Shown piece after piece: positions 9,599 through 19,634 of a DNA stretch of 64,000 nucleotides. Numbering within the stretch: position 1 is the stretch's first letter; the number at the start of each line of letters is the position of its first letter. This DNA is from Prorocentrum cordatum. Taxonomy: Eukaryota; Sar; Dinophyceae; Prorocentrales; Prorocentraceae. Location of the stretch: the NCBI GenBank assembly GCA_963575745.1, contig CAUYUJ010020580.1, forward strand, positions 62,202 through 126,201, written 5' to 3'. Below the pieces are notes generated by a model that saw nothing but the letters and a program-made list of their open reading frames with translations, was not told the origin of the DNA and did no database searches. The position numbers were made by a program, and so were the translations under genes.

Positions 9599-10095
9599 GT
9601 CCTGCTGCTCCTCGTCCAGTCACTGCTGCCCTTCTCGCCAGACGGGGCCTATTCTCAGATTGCGGCCGCACTTTGCCTCCCTGTTCACCCTGCCCCTGCC
9701 CACCACCCACCCTCTCAGGGGCAACATTAAACAGGGGGATAGTATCAGGGGGCGAACGCATCGGTCCCCAATCGCCCATTCATCGCCGATATGGGCCGGA
9801 TAGCCCACCCCGCCCATGAACGTGAACATTCCCTATCGGGGGCATCTCGCCGAGCTATCGGCGATGCATCGCCGAACACAGGCTGATGTTCCATGTCCTC
9901 CCCCTGATAAGGCAGTCCCCCTGCTATCGTTGCCCCTCTTCCTCCTCTTGCCCCTCCTCTTGCTGAGCGGATGATTATCTTGCTCCTGACCCGATGTGTC
10001 GTTCCTTCGCGGAGGGCTGAGGGAGGGCAGGGGAGAGATTTGCGTCAGGGTCGGCTGCAATACGAGGAGGTGTGCCATAGTGTCGACTGGCCTTC
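9599..10095. other. Spacer with an 18-bp perfect palindrome
   Basis: No gene is recognisable. TCGGCGATGCATCGCCGA at 9858-9875 is a perfect palindrome, in a neighbourhood rich in further ATCGCCGA words (9770-9880). Function unknown. Confidence 0.5.
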
Positions 10096-10225
10096 CTCCT
10101 CCTCCTCCTCCTCCTCCTCCTCCTCCTCCTCCTCCCTCCTCCTCCTCCCTCCTCCTCCTCCTCCTCCTCCTCCTCCTCCTCCTCCCTCTCCCGCCACCTC
10201 CTCCTCCTCCTCCGCCACCTCCTTC
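10096..10225. repeat. (CTC)n tract
   Basis: About 130 bases of CTC repeat with CCT slips. Confidence 0.88.
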
Positions 10226-10587
10226 TTGAGGCGGGCCCATTTCGCCACGATTGTCTCGCTATGTTCACGAAGTGTCCTGACTTCCCGCTTCCCGCGGCTC
10301 TCACCATCGAGTTGGAATAGCCAGCGTACTTCATTTCGTGGTATGCAGCGTTGTTGTTTTGCATGTTGCGAGCATCGTCTGTTCGATTGTCACTGTAGAA
10401 CTTGACAGAACGAATGCGGCATGAAAGTGTCATGCGGACTCACGGGAAACGCTATCCCTTGTCAGCGAGCCGTCTCACAGCAGCTCGGTACGTCGCCAAT
10501 TGATCCGAGCCCACGAGACTTCTTTCACACAAGGGTTCGACTTGGCGCAGCACATTAGGGCTCCTAAGTCTCATGCGGTAACGAGGG
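10226..10587. other. No recognisable feature
   Basis: Mixed sequence with ORFs shorter than 60 codons once the flanking microsatellites are removed. Confidence 0.35.
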
Positions 10588-10612
10588 CGACGACGACGAC
10601 GACGACGACAGG

Positions 10613-10660
<48 letters not shown>
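10588..10660. repeat. (ACG)n tract
   Basis: Near-perfect CGA/ACG trinucleotide repeat, continuing to about 10860 as degenerate GGCGRCG words. Confidence 0.85.
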
Positions 10661-12073
10661 GGTGACGACTGCGGCGGCGGCGAAGACAGCGGCGACGAAG
10701 AAGGCGTCAGCGGCGACGGCGACGGCAGCGCCGACGACGGCGAAGACGACGGCGGCGGCCGCGGCGAGGACGTCGGCGGCGGCCGGCGGCCGCAGGGGCG
10801 GCGACGACGACCACGACGTCTGCGGGCATGGCAGCGGCGGCGGCTGCGTCGACGGCGGGACGCAGGCCGCCGCAGCGACGCCGCAGCGGCGCTGCCCACA
10901 GGGCGCGCTAACTACGCGCGCGGCCCCGCCTGGCCAAGGCGCCGCCAGGCCTGGCTGCACGTCAGAGCGGCCCTCGGCCGGAGTGACCCTCTGGTGCGCG
11001 GCTTTCCGGGGCTCATGTCGGCTCCCCCGACTCGAGCCGACTCGGTTTCGATGGCTTCCGATTCCGGTTCGATTCGACTTCGGATGCCGAGCTGGAGTCC
11101 GCTTGCCCAACGGAGGCCTCGCCTGCCGGCTTCCGCCGACTCGTCTTCTCCCGACCCGGCTGCCGACTTCTGTCGACCCGATTCATGTCGATCGCCGATC
11201 CGATCGATCGATTCGATGCAGGAGCCTCCTGGCTCTCGGGATGCGCGGGGAGAAGCGGGGAGCAGCGGGGGGGGGACCCCAAACACGCACACGTATCGTG
11301 GCCGGCAGGGGGCTCTGGCTGTGGCCCCAGAGGCGGCGCTCACACGATCGGCGCGTTCCCCGGCGCCCTTCTGCGGCGCGCTGCTCACGCGGAGGTGCCC
11401 CTCAGGGACCGCCGCCTACGACCCCAAGAGCTGCGTTCGCACAGCGTCCCCCCCGCCCACTTCGGCACCCCTCGGCGCTGCTGTCCGGGGCGGCCCAGCC
11501 GACCCCTGGCGGCTCACCCCTTCCGCGACGGCCGCATCGCTTCGCACCAATGCTCAGGAGAGGAAAAAACACACAGACACAATTCATCCTCGATTCCCCC
11601 GAAAATATTGGAAAATATGGGAAGTGGGGGGGAAGACAGAAACCAAGAAAATATGGGAAAATATGGGGAACTTTTTTATTTGTGTATATTTATGTGTGTG
11701 TCCTGGGGCCCCTTCAAATGCGTGGGCAGGCGTTCAGAGGGGATATTCGAGGGTGAGAGAAATCGCCTTTCGAAAAAAAAAACAAGCAAAGAGTGCCGGA
11801 GGTTCGCGCGGACGTCTTGGACCAGTGGTGGAATTCATCCCGGGGCACCCCCCTTTGTTACGTATATTTACGCCTTGTTATTGGCGCATGTTTGTTTCTG
11901 ACGGTCTCCCCGTCTGGGTTTCGGAGGGTCGCGGGTCAGTCTCAGTCTGGGCCCTCCCCCCCGGCCACCCTTCCACTGCCCCCCCTCCTGCCTGTGTTGC
12001 TGCAGGGAGGGGTGCGCCGCGGCATTCGTGGCCCCGGCGATTCTCGCCAACGCGGCGGTGCCCCCGAGTCGTC
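10661..12073. other. GC-rich spacer with short repeats, no gene
   Basis: Holds GACTCG/TTCGA words (11020-11215, including GATCGATCGATTCGA), and two to three copies of GGAAAATATGGG at about 11609-11670. Long frames here (418 and 462 codons) come from GC-rich sequence without stops; composition and overlap in all frames argue against coding. Confidence 0.5.
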
Positions 12074-12826
12074 GTCGAGTCGAATTGCACACGGTTTCTT
12101 GTTTTCTTTATAATCGTTTTCGTGAGTCGAACCTTGAGAGGAACCTTGAGTTTCTTGTTTTTTGTTTTAAATAATCGTGGCAGGACGCCAGCTCAAAGAA
12201 TTGAGGGGGACCTTGACCGCCTTCCCCGGCGAGCCGGGGCCCCCGACCGGCAAGGTTCTGACCGGGAGAGAAGGTTGGCCCGCCAGCCGTTCCGAGCTCT
12301 GACACTGGCCATCAGCCGAAAGGCCCGCTCTCGCGGGGCGATGAACACCTCGGGCTCGTGGTCGCGAATCTCGAGGCCATGATCTCTGTCGAGTCGAATT
12401 GCACACGGTTTCTCGTTCTTTGTTTTTTTATAATCGTTTTCGGGAGTCACGGCAGGACGCCAGCTCAAAGAATGCCGCCTTCCCCGGCGAGCCAGGGCCC
12501 CCGACCGGCAAGGTTCTGACCGGGAGAGAAGTTTGGCCCGGCAGCCATTCCAAGCTCTGACACTGGCTACTCCAGATCTCGTAATAAAAGGGAGGGGGTC
12601 TGGACCCTCCAAGACAAGCCATTTCAGACCCCCCCCCCGTGGGAGAACCCTCCAAAACATCGTCCCCAGACCCCCCCAGGCCCTCCAAGATGGCCTGGAA
12701 GAGACCCCCCCCGAAATGAGACCCCCCTCCTTTTATTACGAAATCTGGAGTATCAGCCGAAAGGCCCGCTCTCGCGGGGCGAGAACACCTCGGGTTCGTG
12801 GTCGCGCGTCTCGAGGCCATGATCTC
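12074..12826 (+). repeat. Tandem duplication, 314-bp offset, second copy interrupted
   Basis: The word GTCGAGTCGAATTGCACACG occurs at 12074 and 12388, and the two units stay alignable through CGCCAGCTCAAAGAAT, CCGACCGGCAAGGTTCTGACC and TCAGCCGAAAGGCCCGCTC. Unit 1 is 12074-12387; unit 2 runs 12388 to about 12826 but contains the 181-bp insertion described next. A third, diverged partial copy lies at about 13945-14060. Confidence 0.85.
12570..12750. mobile_element. 181-bp TIR element flanked by TA (mariner-like MITE)
   Basis: Begins CTCCAGATCTCGTAATAAAA and ends with the inverted sequence TTTTATTACGAAATCTGGAG: about 33-bp TIRs with three mismatches. TA flanks both sides (12568-12569, 12751-12752). 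The first copy of the host duplication reads GACACTGGCCATCAGCCG where this copy reads GACACTGGC-TA-element-TA-TCAGCCG, so an uninterrupted version of the site exists 300 bases away. TA duplication is the habit of Tc1/mariner transposons (family knowledge). No coding capacity; a non-autonomous element. Confidence 0.85.
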
Positions 12827-13898
12827 GGGCATCTCGTTCGAGCTTGGAGGGGCAGCTGACGGGCGCGCTATGGCATGCGAACGGCCAGCTGTCACCGCCG
12901 CGGCCGGGACGGATCGGAAAACCGGCGATGAAAGTGCCACCCCCATAGGGTACAACGTCGATGCACGGACGCGCGCAAGTGTCGCGCATAGCGGTGCCAC
13001 TGCGTTTGGGCAACCTGACGCCACGGGCGCTGCGGCGGGGAAATTTGACGCTGAAGTGACTACGTCGGGGAAGCCTGGTGCTAAAGGAAGGCCGGCCGTG
13101 TTCAGGACGAACTCAAGAGCCAGAAAAGCGTGGGGCTACATGCCCTACCCCTTCGATCATTCGTTCTTCCCCCGCGGTCGCACACCGGAGCAAAGCAGGG
13201 CTTTCCGCGGCACATTTATAGAACGCGCGAGCGCCAACCATGAGCACGGCGACCAGCGCGCGCTGGTATTTGCAGACGAAGCGCGGATGATGGCCCGATG
13301 GGCAAGGCAACCACAAACAGTCTGCCCAGCTATCGGCGCAGAAGCTCGCAGTGCTGTCGAATCCCGTGCGGCCCAGAGTGCCAGGGAGCAGGGTAAGGAG
13401 CAGCAGCACAGACAGAGTAGCAATGCCAACCTCCACGGACAGCTTGCGGTACTGGACCAAGGACTCACTGAGGCTGACACCGAGCAGGAGAGCAATGAGC
13501 TCCAGAATCAACAGCGCTCTGACGTGTTGTATGAACTCCAAGAAGAAATCGGAGCCCTGCGAGCACAACAACTCGCCAAGAGCAAAAAAAAACTGGAGCA
13601 GATCAAAAGTCAGGTGGCTGAAATCGTAACCACCGTGAACGGCACAAGGATTAAGCACGCTGCCCTCCAAGAGCACCTAAATAACACGGATGGCAAAGCC
13701 TCTGCAAATAACAACGCGATCTCCACGCACGAAACTGCGCTGGTGGACCTACAACAACAGATCAGATACACCCACGAAAGAGTCGAGGCATGCGAACATA
13801 TAACTCCCGAGGCCACTCTTCTGAACCAAGTAAGAACCCTCGAGGTAGGCCTCACAAGACAGGGGCAAAGTAACCCCCCGAGGCGCCACTCTTCTTAA
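12819..13898 (+). CDS. Coiled-coil protein of unknown function
   Basis: The frame is open from GTG at 12798; the first ATG is 12819, giving about 359 residues. The first 100 residues overlap the end of the tandem duplication and look unstructured. Residues about 165-330 are Gln/Glu/Lys/Ala-rich with leucine heptads (for example LQEEIGALRAQQLAKSKKKL), a convincing long coiled coil without low-complexity DNA beneath it. The composition resembles ORF1 proteins of LINEs, but no RT follows. Near the end a 45-base segment coding EATLLNQVRTLEVGLT is repeated at 13877-13930, after the stop lies in the way, so the frame may once have been longer. Not recognised as a named family. Confidence 0.45.
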   Translation: MISGISFELGGAADGRAMACERPAVTAAAGTDRKTGDESATPIGYNVDARTRASVAHSGATAFGQPDATGAAAGKFDAEVTTSGKPGAKGRPAVFRTNSRARKAWGYMPYPFDHSFFPRGRTPEQSRAFRGTFIERASANHEHGDQRALVFADEARMMARWARQPQTVCPAIGAEARSAVESRAAQSAREQGKEQQHRQSSNANLHGQLAVLDQGLTEADTEQESNELQNQQRSDVLYELQEEIGALRAQQLAKSKKKLEQIKSQVAEIVTTVNGTRIKHAALQEHLNNTDGKASANNNAISTHETALVDLQQQIRYTHERVEACEHITPEATLLNQVRTLEVGLTRQGQSNPPRRHSS

Positions 13899-14139
13899 CC
13901 AAATAAGAGCCCTTTAGGCAAGCCTAACTGGTGAACATGTCACGGGAGCCTGGCCGCCTTCACAGGCGACCCCGGGCTCTCGACCAGTAAGGTGTTGACT
14001 GGGAGGGAGGTTTGGCCCATAGGCCAAGTGCCGATCCGGCCCGGCCAGGATCGGTGAGGCGATCAGTCCTTGAGATCTGAAATCGCAGAATAAACCCGGC
14101 GCGACCCCGATTAGGGGAAAGTTTGTTTCATGGGCGCAT
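13899..14139. repeat. Diverged third copy of the 12.1-12.8 kb unit
   Basis: CCGCCTTCACAGGCGACC...CTCGACCAGTAAGGTGTTGACTGG aligns in order with the CCGCCTTCCCCGGCGAGCC... block of the duplication at 12.2 and 12.5 kb. No gene. Confidence 0.55.
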
Positions 14140-14149
14140 CGTTGGGCGC

Positions 14150-14430
14150 ATCGCTTGGTATTGTGTGGCATGGGTTGGCATTGCTTGGCATGGGTTGGCA
14201 TTGCGTCACGTTGCCGTGCATTGCTTGGCAGCGCTTGCCTTCGCTTGGCATTTCTTGGCGTTGCTTGGCATTGCTGGCACTGCCTGGCATTATTTGGCAT
14301 TGTTTGGCACTGCTTGCTGGCATTGCTTGACATTGCTTGGTGTTGCATGGCATGCTTGGCATTGCTTCGCGCTGTTTGGCATTACTGTACTTCGCACTGT
14401 CTGGCATTGCTTGGCTCGCTTGGCATCGAC
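14150..14430. repeat. TTGGCATTGC short tandem array
   Basis: About 280 bases built from TTGGCATTGC-type words of 9-12 bases with frequent variants (TTGGCATGGG, TTGCCTTCGC). Frames on both strands stay partly open only because of the repeat. Confidence 0.8.
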
Positions 14431-15200
14431 TGGCCTGCGAGGAACCCGAGGAAGCTCCGAGCACCAGGCCACGTGCCCCCCCGAAGCACCATTCTTCCTA
14501 TCCACGCTGGAACCCGTCAGGCAAGCATGACTGGGGGAAGATGCAACATCTCGAAGAGTCGCGACCAGATCCCTAGACGCAATTTTGATTCCCTCCGTGA
14601 GGCGGCAGAGGGAAACAATTAGTGAACACCCCCCCTGCCCCCCAAACTCAAGGTTGGCACGCGCGGGGGAGACTGCGGTCGAGGTGCAACTCATCAGACC
14701 CACCGCCAACTTTGAACATTGGGGGGAGGGGGAGGCGTTCACAGGTGAAAGTGGCATGAGTGTTCGCTATTTTTTTCCGAGGCCTGGGGCCCTGGGGCCT
14801 GAATGTGGGCGAGAACGCCCGACGTGAAAAAGTGCGACGCCAAGGCATCATGCGTTGACGTCCCCCGAACCACGGGCAAGCTGCGCACCCCCAGAGGTCT
14901 GGACCCCTTCCCCGGGACCGGCTCTTCATCCCGAGGCAAATTTGGACGCTGCCGTGGGACCCGGCAAGGACCCCCGGAGGCCGACGAGAGCCAAACAAGT
15001 GGCACGCGTGCCCTGGCTCTTGCACAGTCAGACAACGACGGACGGGGGGAGGGTTTCGCGACCCAGGGGAGCTGCCCTGGGAGGCCCCGGGGAGCCAGGA
15101 AGCCAGGGGGGAGGCCAGGGGAAGAGGACGAACCAGGGGAGGAGGACGAAGCACGAGCCACGAAAAGAAAGAGGTCCGAGCTCTCCAAAACGCAGCTTTT
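14431..15200. other. Spacer with degenerate copy of the 186-bp TIR element
   Basis: At about 14888-14985 the order CCCCCAGAGGTCTGGAC, CCCCGGGACCGG, GACCCCCGGAGGCCGA matches the interior of the minus-orientation 186-bp element without its termini. No gene is recognised. Confidence 0.45.
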
Positions 15201-15202
15201 TA

Positions 15203-15560
15203 CAAGAGAACAACTCCTGCCGGCGTGGTCGCGACGAGAGGAAGTGGGGCTTTCGGGCCATACCTCGGGTCCCCAGACCCCCGACGTCGTGGTTTTTTCA
15301 CAACGTCGACCCCCAGAGGTCTGGACATCTTCCCCGGGGCCGGTGTTGCATCCTGAATCGTTCTCTGACGCTCCCGAGGCCCGGTAAGGGCCCCCGGAGG
15401 CCGAAGATAGGGAAAAACCTTCCGCCGTGTTTTTGTCACAACGCGAGGGGGTCTGGGTCTCCAGCTGTGGCCCAGCTTGTTGCAAGAGAACAACTCCTGC
15501 CGGTGTGGTCGCGACGAGAGGAAGTGGGGCTGTCGGGCCACACCTCGGGCCTCCAGCTGT
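15203..15560 (+). repeat. Direct repeat interrupted by a TIR element
   Basis: CAAGAGAACAACTCCTGCCGG and the next 45 bases occur at 15203 and again at 15483. The first unit is split by the element at 15272-15457; the second shows the uninterrupted junction CCTCGGGCCTCCAGCTGT at 15543-15560. Confidence 0.8.
15272..15457 (-). mobile_element. 186-bp TIR element, copy A
   Basis: Begins CCCAGACCCCCGACGTC and ends GAGGGGGTCTGGG (11-bp core TIR CCCAGACCCCC). Flanked by TC on both sides (15270-15271, 15458-15459). The terminal hairpin GACGTCGTG...CACAACGTC lies at its left end, so it is inverted relative to copies B and C. No ORF of note; a non-autonomous DNA element of unassigned superfamily. Confidence 0.85.
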
Positions 15561-15585
15561 CGTCCAGGACGACCCAGGACCTGGC

Positions 15586-15704
15586 ATCGCTCGGACGTGT
15601 GCGCTTTTTCCTCGGCGAGGACCATCGAGGAGCATCCTTGATCACTTGGCGAAAAAACCACGCACGAAACCGAAAAAAGCACAGGGAATGGACGTCCGAG
15701 CGAT
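15586..15704. mobile_element. 119-bp TIR element, copy 1
   Basis: Begins ATCGCTCGGACGT and ends with its exact complement ACGTCCGAGCGAT (13-bp perfect TIR). GGC stands on both sides, as a possible 3-bp target duplication or as part of the ends. The interior (CATCGAGGAGCATCCTTGAT, CACAGGGAATGG) is shared with copies at 21862 and 22378. Confidence 0.8.
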
Positions 15705-15881
15705 GGCCAGGCCGTGGCCCAGGACGACCCAGGAGCCCCCAGAGCGCCCCCGGCGAGGCGCAGAGGCTGTTCGAGCGGTCGGAGGCCAGAGGAGAGCCCC
15801 CGGGATCCTCCGGAGGCGGCCGGGAGGCCCCCGTCGTGATTCCTCTCACCGCGGCCACGAGAGGGTCTGACCAGCCTCGAA

Positions 15882-16067
15882 CCCAGACCTCCTCGAGTCA
15901 TGAAAAAATCACGACGGGAGGTTTTCCTTCATTTTCGACCTCGGGGGGCCCTCACTGGGCCTCGGGAGCGTCAAAAAACGACTCAGGATGCAAAGCCGGT
16001 CATGGGGAAAGGGTCCAGACCTCTGGGGGTCGACGTAATGAAAAAAACATTACGTCGGGGGTGTGGG
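15882..16067 (+). mobile_element. 186-bp TIR element, copy B
   Basis: Begins CCCAGACCTCCTCGAG and ends GTCGGGGGTGTGGG, with AA on both sides (15880-15881, 16068-16069). It carries the 3' hairpin GACGTAATG-(A)7-CATTACGTC. Same length as copies A and C. Confidence 0.85.
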
Positions 16068-16071
16068 AACG

Positions 16072-16200
16072 TATCCCTATCCCTGAGATTGGCACGCCAA
16101 AAGGCGATGACAAGATCTTAGGGGTTCGCCCTCCAAAACATAAGGGAATCCCTCAGATTGGCATCGTGATGAGGAGGCGCCCAACATAGGGATAGGGATA
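16072..16200. repeat. Short segment bounded by inverted TATCCCTATCCCT
   Basis: TATCCCTATCCCT at 16072-16084 is inverted at 16188-16200. Inside, CCCTGAGATTGGCA and CCCTCAGATTGGCA form a direct repeat about 70 bases apart. It could be a small TIR element adjoining copy B, or simple-sequence coincidence. Confidence 0.4.
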
Positions 16201-16442
16201 TGTTCCAGGCCGGTGAGGGTCGGAGAGCGAAAAATTGCACAGACATCCCTTGTCGGAGCTGCGTGCGGATTCCTTGGGTCGCCGCCGGGCCTCCATCCCC
16301 CGGCGCGCGGAGCGCGCCGGGGGCTGCGCCGGAGGCGCCGCCCGGGGGCAGCGCCGATGCAAGGACTCCGCGCGGAGCTCCGAAAGGTTCTGTGCATGCC
16401 TTCTTCCTCCAGAGCTAGGATGGTTCAACCGACCTTAGTCGG

Positions 16443-16605
16443 GGGTGGACAGACCTCCTACCCTGACACGTCGATTAGTGAATTGTCCGTTTTCGGTTCT
16501 CGAGAGGGCGCCGCGGCCGTCCTTTTTTAGGCTTGCGCCCGCCAGGTTTGGGCCCGAGGTCGTTTTCACTAAACCACGTTTTGCTAAAGGGAGGTCTGTC
16601 CATCC
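16443..16605. mobile_element. TIR element (~163 bp)
   Basis: GGGTGGACAGACCTCC at the left is matched by the complement of GGAGGTCTGTCCATCC at the right; a further inner block TTAGTGAA is also inverted, so the repeats extend about 38 bases with an unmatched middle. No clear target duplication; no ORF. Confidence 0.65.
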
Positions 16606-16623
16606 TTGATTTAGCCTTGACCA

Positions 16624-16761
16624 CCAGAAAAAATTCCGAGCACCTGAAAAAAAGTGCCGAAACACGAGGGTTGTTTCGCGTGTCGGACCCTGGGACACAC
16701 TCGTTCGACACTCTTTCGACACTGTTTCGACACTTTTCTGGGTGCTCGGAATTACTTCTGG
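16624..16761. mobile_element. TIR element (~138 bp)
   Basis: CCAGAA-AAA-ATTCCGAGCACC at the left against GGTGCTCGGAAT-TAC-TTCTGG at the right: 21-bp TIRs with two mismatches. The interior is rich in TTCGACACT words. A diverged relative with the same end order and the same following CGTAAGTACGATR lies at about 29050-29224. Confidence 0.65.
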
Positions 16762-17715
16762 GATGTAGCTCGTAAGTACGATAGGGGGCAACATAACTCC
16801 AGAGGGGGGTGGGGGGAGGTGGTCGGCTGATGGCCCCCGAGCAGTCGGCAAGCCGCGCACGGAGAGGCCGCTTTCCTGACCAGAGGGGCCGCTCTTGCGT
16901 CAGCAGCCGGCCAGTCACCTCCGCTCGCGCCCCCGTCGCCGCCGTGCCTTGTCGAATTGGCTGAGCTGCGGAGGAGGACGGCGAGGAGGCAGAGGAGAGA
17001 GAATGGAGGAGGGAGCGAGGCAACAGGGAGGAGGGTGGAGGGAGGACGGAGGACGGAGACCAGGACGGAGGTGAGAGGAGGGAGGGGAGGGACGAGGAGG
17101 AGGAGGAGGAGGAGGAGGATGGAGATGGCAGAGGAGAGCAGAGGGCCTGAGAGGGCAAATGGCTAGTGCGGAGCGGGAGGGGGCGCAAGCCAAAGCTTGT
17201 GCGACCGCATCATGACGGGCACCATGCCCAGTAAGCAGATGAGCTGTGTGGATGCAGGCCGTCGAGATCCTCCTTCGAAGAAGCAATACTGCGGCGAGCC
17301 TCCGCCCTCCATTCGTATCCTTCCCCCTATCCCCCCCTCAGTGTGATAGCACGCGCCATTCCCCCGAATGCCCTCTGGGGGCGATGCACGCGTCCACCAA
17401 AACGAGCACATGCTGAGAGGCAACAGCGTGCATGTACGCCTCAATTCGCATCGGCACAGTTGCGAGGCACCGCTGCCCCTCCGTGGAGACCCCGGCAGCA
17501 CCAATACGGCCCACCTTCTCGACAGGCCCGAGGACACCGGCCCAGGAGCGATCCGTAACAAAGCGATCCGAGCAAAGAACATCAAGAACGATATGATGGG
17601 TCGTGGGATGACGACGCCATCGGGGGCTTTCTGATGTCCTGCCAAGTGACCCACCGTATGAGAAGCCTTTCGTAGCGATGTGCTGGACAATGGGATGACG
17701 GAGCTGAGAGGGCTC
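16762..17715. other. Purine-rich and mixed spacer, no gene
   Basis: GAGGAGG-type tract at about 16965-17150; the rest (17160-17700) is ordinary mixed sequence. A 235-codon minus-strand frame (17163-17870) has no recognisable domain and runs into the short repeat below. Confidence 0.4.
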
Positions 17716-17885
17716 CTGGGACTGGGAGGTTCATGGGAGAGTTCTGAGAGGCTTCTGAGAGGCTCATGCGAGGCCCCTGAGAGGCTCCTGAGAGGTTCTT
17801 GAGAGGGTCCTGACATGGGCCTGAGGGGCTCTTGAGAGGCTATTGGGAGGGCTTCAAGGGGTCCGGACAAGCTCCAGGGAGGCTC
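17700..17885. repeat. GAGAGGCTCCT short tandem array
   Basis: About 15 degenerate 10-12-base words (GAGAGGCTCCTG, GAGAGGTTCTTG). Confidence 0.7.
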
Positions 17886-17994
17886 CTAATTTGTAATTTG
17901 GGAACAGGTTCGTGCAGCGCTTTTATTGGAAATCATGTGTGATGTATGCGTGAATATGTTTACATTCCAACGTGTCTATAGATTTCGATTACCA

Positions 17995-18620
17995 AGGACC
18001 CCCCCCCCCCGAAATCGGACCCCCCGAATCCTGGGCCCCCGGGAGCCTCTGGACCCCCCAGGTCCGTGGCCCCGGGGACCCCCCGGACGCCCCTGCAGGA
18101 GGCCCCCCCGGCGTTTCCGGGCCCAGCCGCGACGCGACTTCGCGAGCTCCTGGAAGCCTTTGCTGGGCCTAGGCAACGGGCCCAAATCGGCCAGGAGGGC
18201 GGCCGAACGCCCCCCCGAGAGCCCCAAGAGGCCCCAGCCACCCGCAAGAAGACAACCCAAAGAAGACCCCCAGGAGGAATTGGGGAATGCCCTGTTCTTC
18301 GGTTCTCTGGGCGTCCGAGCCCGCCTAAGAGGCTCGAAAATCGCCCGAAAACCATCCGAAAAGGCTTCCAGGCAGTCCAAGAGAGCCCCAAGACGGCACA
18401 ACAGGGTTCCAAGATGAGCTACGAGAGCCTCATGACGACCCAAGATGGCCCCAAGACAACCTCAGAAGCATTCCAAATCGTGACCCGGTCGTTCAGGGAG
18501 ACCGCGGTTGGAGGCAGGGTGGCCCGAGGAAGCCCCCACAGGCCCCCAGAAGACGCCCAAGAGGCCTCCAGAAGGCCTTAAGAAAGCTTGAAAAACTTCC
18601 GTGAGGCCCCCAGAGGCCTT
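17995..18620 (-). repeat. Composite CCAAGAGGCC-type short repeat
   Basis: C-rich sequence with CCCCCGG words, passing after about 18220 into CCCCAAGA(G/C)GGCCC and CCAAGATG words like those of 53.4-56.2 kb. Open frames here are Pro/Arg artefacts. Confidence 0.6.
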
Positions 18621-18842
18621 CCAAGGATGAGCCTCCGCAAAAAGAGCGTAGGGCGAGAATGAGGAAAATTATCCCGGCAAAGCAACCTAACAGCGATGTG
18701 TAGAAGCATATCTGAAAGCATTCCCCTTAAGATTCAGATGAAAATCCAGTTGTCGAATTCTGCTGTTCTCGCAGTAGTAGTCGCATTCGCGATGACAGTC
18801 GCAGCGGCAACGGCAGTCGCAGTCACAGCCTCAGCCTCAGCC

Positions 18843-19620
18843 TGCCTCCTCCTCCTCCTCCTCTTTCTCCTGCTCCTCCTCCTCCTCCTCCTCCTCCTCC
18901 TCCTCCTCTTCCTCCTGCTCGTCCTCGTTCTCGTCCTCCTCGTCTTGCTCGTCCTCCTCCTCCTGGTGCTCTCTCCTCCTCCTCCTCCTCCTCCTCCTCC
19001 TCCTCCTGGTGGTCCTCGTTCTCCTCCTCCTGGTGCTCTCCCCCCCCCTCCTCCTCCTCGTCCTCCTCCTCCTCCTCCTCCTCGTCCTCCTCCTCCTCTT
19101 CCTCCTCCTCCTCCTCCTCCTCCTCCTCCTGGTAGTCCTCCCCCTCCCCTCCTCCTCCTCCTCCTCCTCCTTCCTGGTCGTCCTCGTTCTCGTCCTCCTC
19201 GTCTTGCTCGTCCTCCTCCTCCTGGTGTTCTCTCCTCCTCCTCCTCCTCCTCCTCCTCCTCCTCCTCCTCCTCCTCCTCCTCCTCCTCCTCCTGGTGGTC
19301 CTCGTTCTCCTCCTCCTGGTACTCTCCCCCCCCCTCCTCCTCCTCCTCCTCGTCCTCGTCCTCCTCCTCCTCCTCCTCCTCTTCCTCCTCCTCCTCCTCC
19401 TCCTCCTCCTCCTCCTCCTCCTCCTCCTGGTACTCCTCCCCCTCCCCTCCTCCTCCTCCTCCTCCTCTCCTGGTCGTCCTCCTCCTCCTGGTCGTCCTCC
19501 TCCTCCTGCTCGTCCTCCTCCTCCTCCTGCTCGTCCTTCTTCTCCTGCTCCTCCTGCTCCTCGTCCTGCTCCTGCTCGTCCTCGTCCTCCTGGTCTTGCT
19601 CGTCCTCCTCCTCGTCGTGC
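18843..19620. repeat. (CTC)n tract with 260-286-bp internal duplication
   Basis: GTCCTCGTTCTCGTCCTCCT occurs at 18921 and 19180, and GGTGGTCCTCGTTCTCC at 19008 and 19294, so blocks of the CTC tract were copied as larger units. Frames above 200 codons on both strands are repeat artefacts. Confidence 0.85.
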
Positions 19621-19634
19621 TCTTGCCCCTGCTG

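Noticed and set aside
10500-12382. Overlapping 418- and 462-codon plus-strand ORFs
   Set aside because: GC-rich, stop-poor sequence with all frames similarly open; Arg/Pro/Ala composition and no domain; the end lies in the tandem duplication.
12566-12752. Idea that the TA-flanked 181-bp element is spliced as an intron
   Set aside because: A GC...AG pair is possible (12566 to 12750) but would not restore the sister-repeat sequence, being two bases short.
14150-14430. CRISPR-like array from the regular TTGGCATTGC words
   Set aside because: Units are 9-12 bases with no spacers; a simple degenerate tandem repeat in a eukaryotic context.
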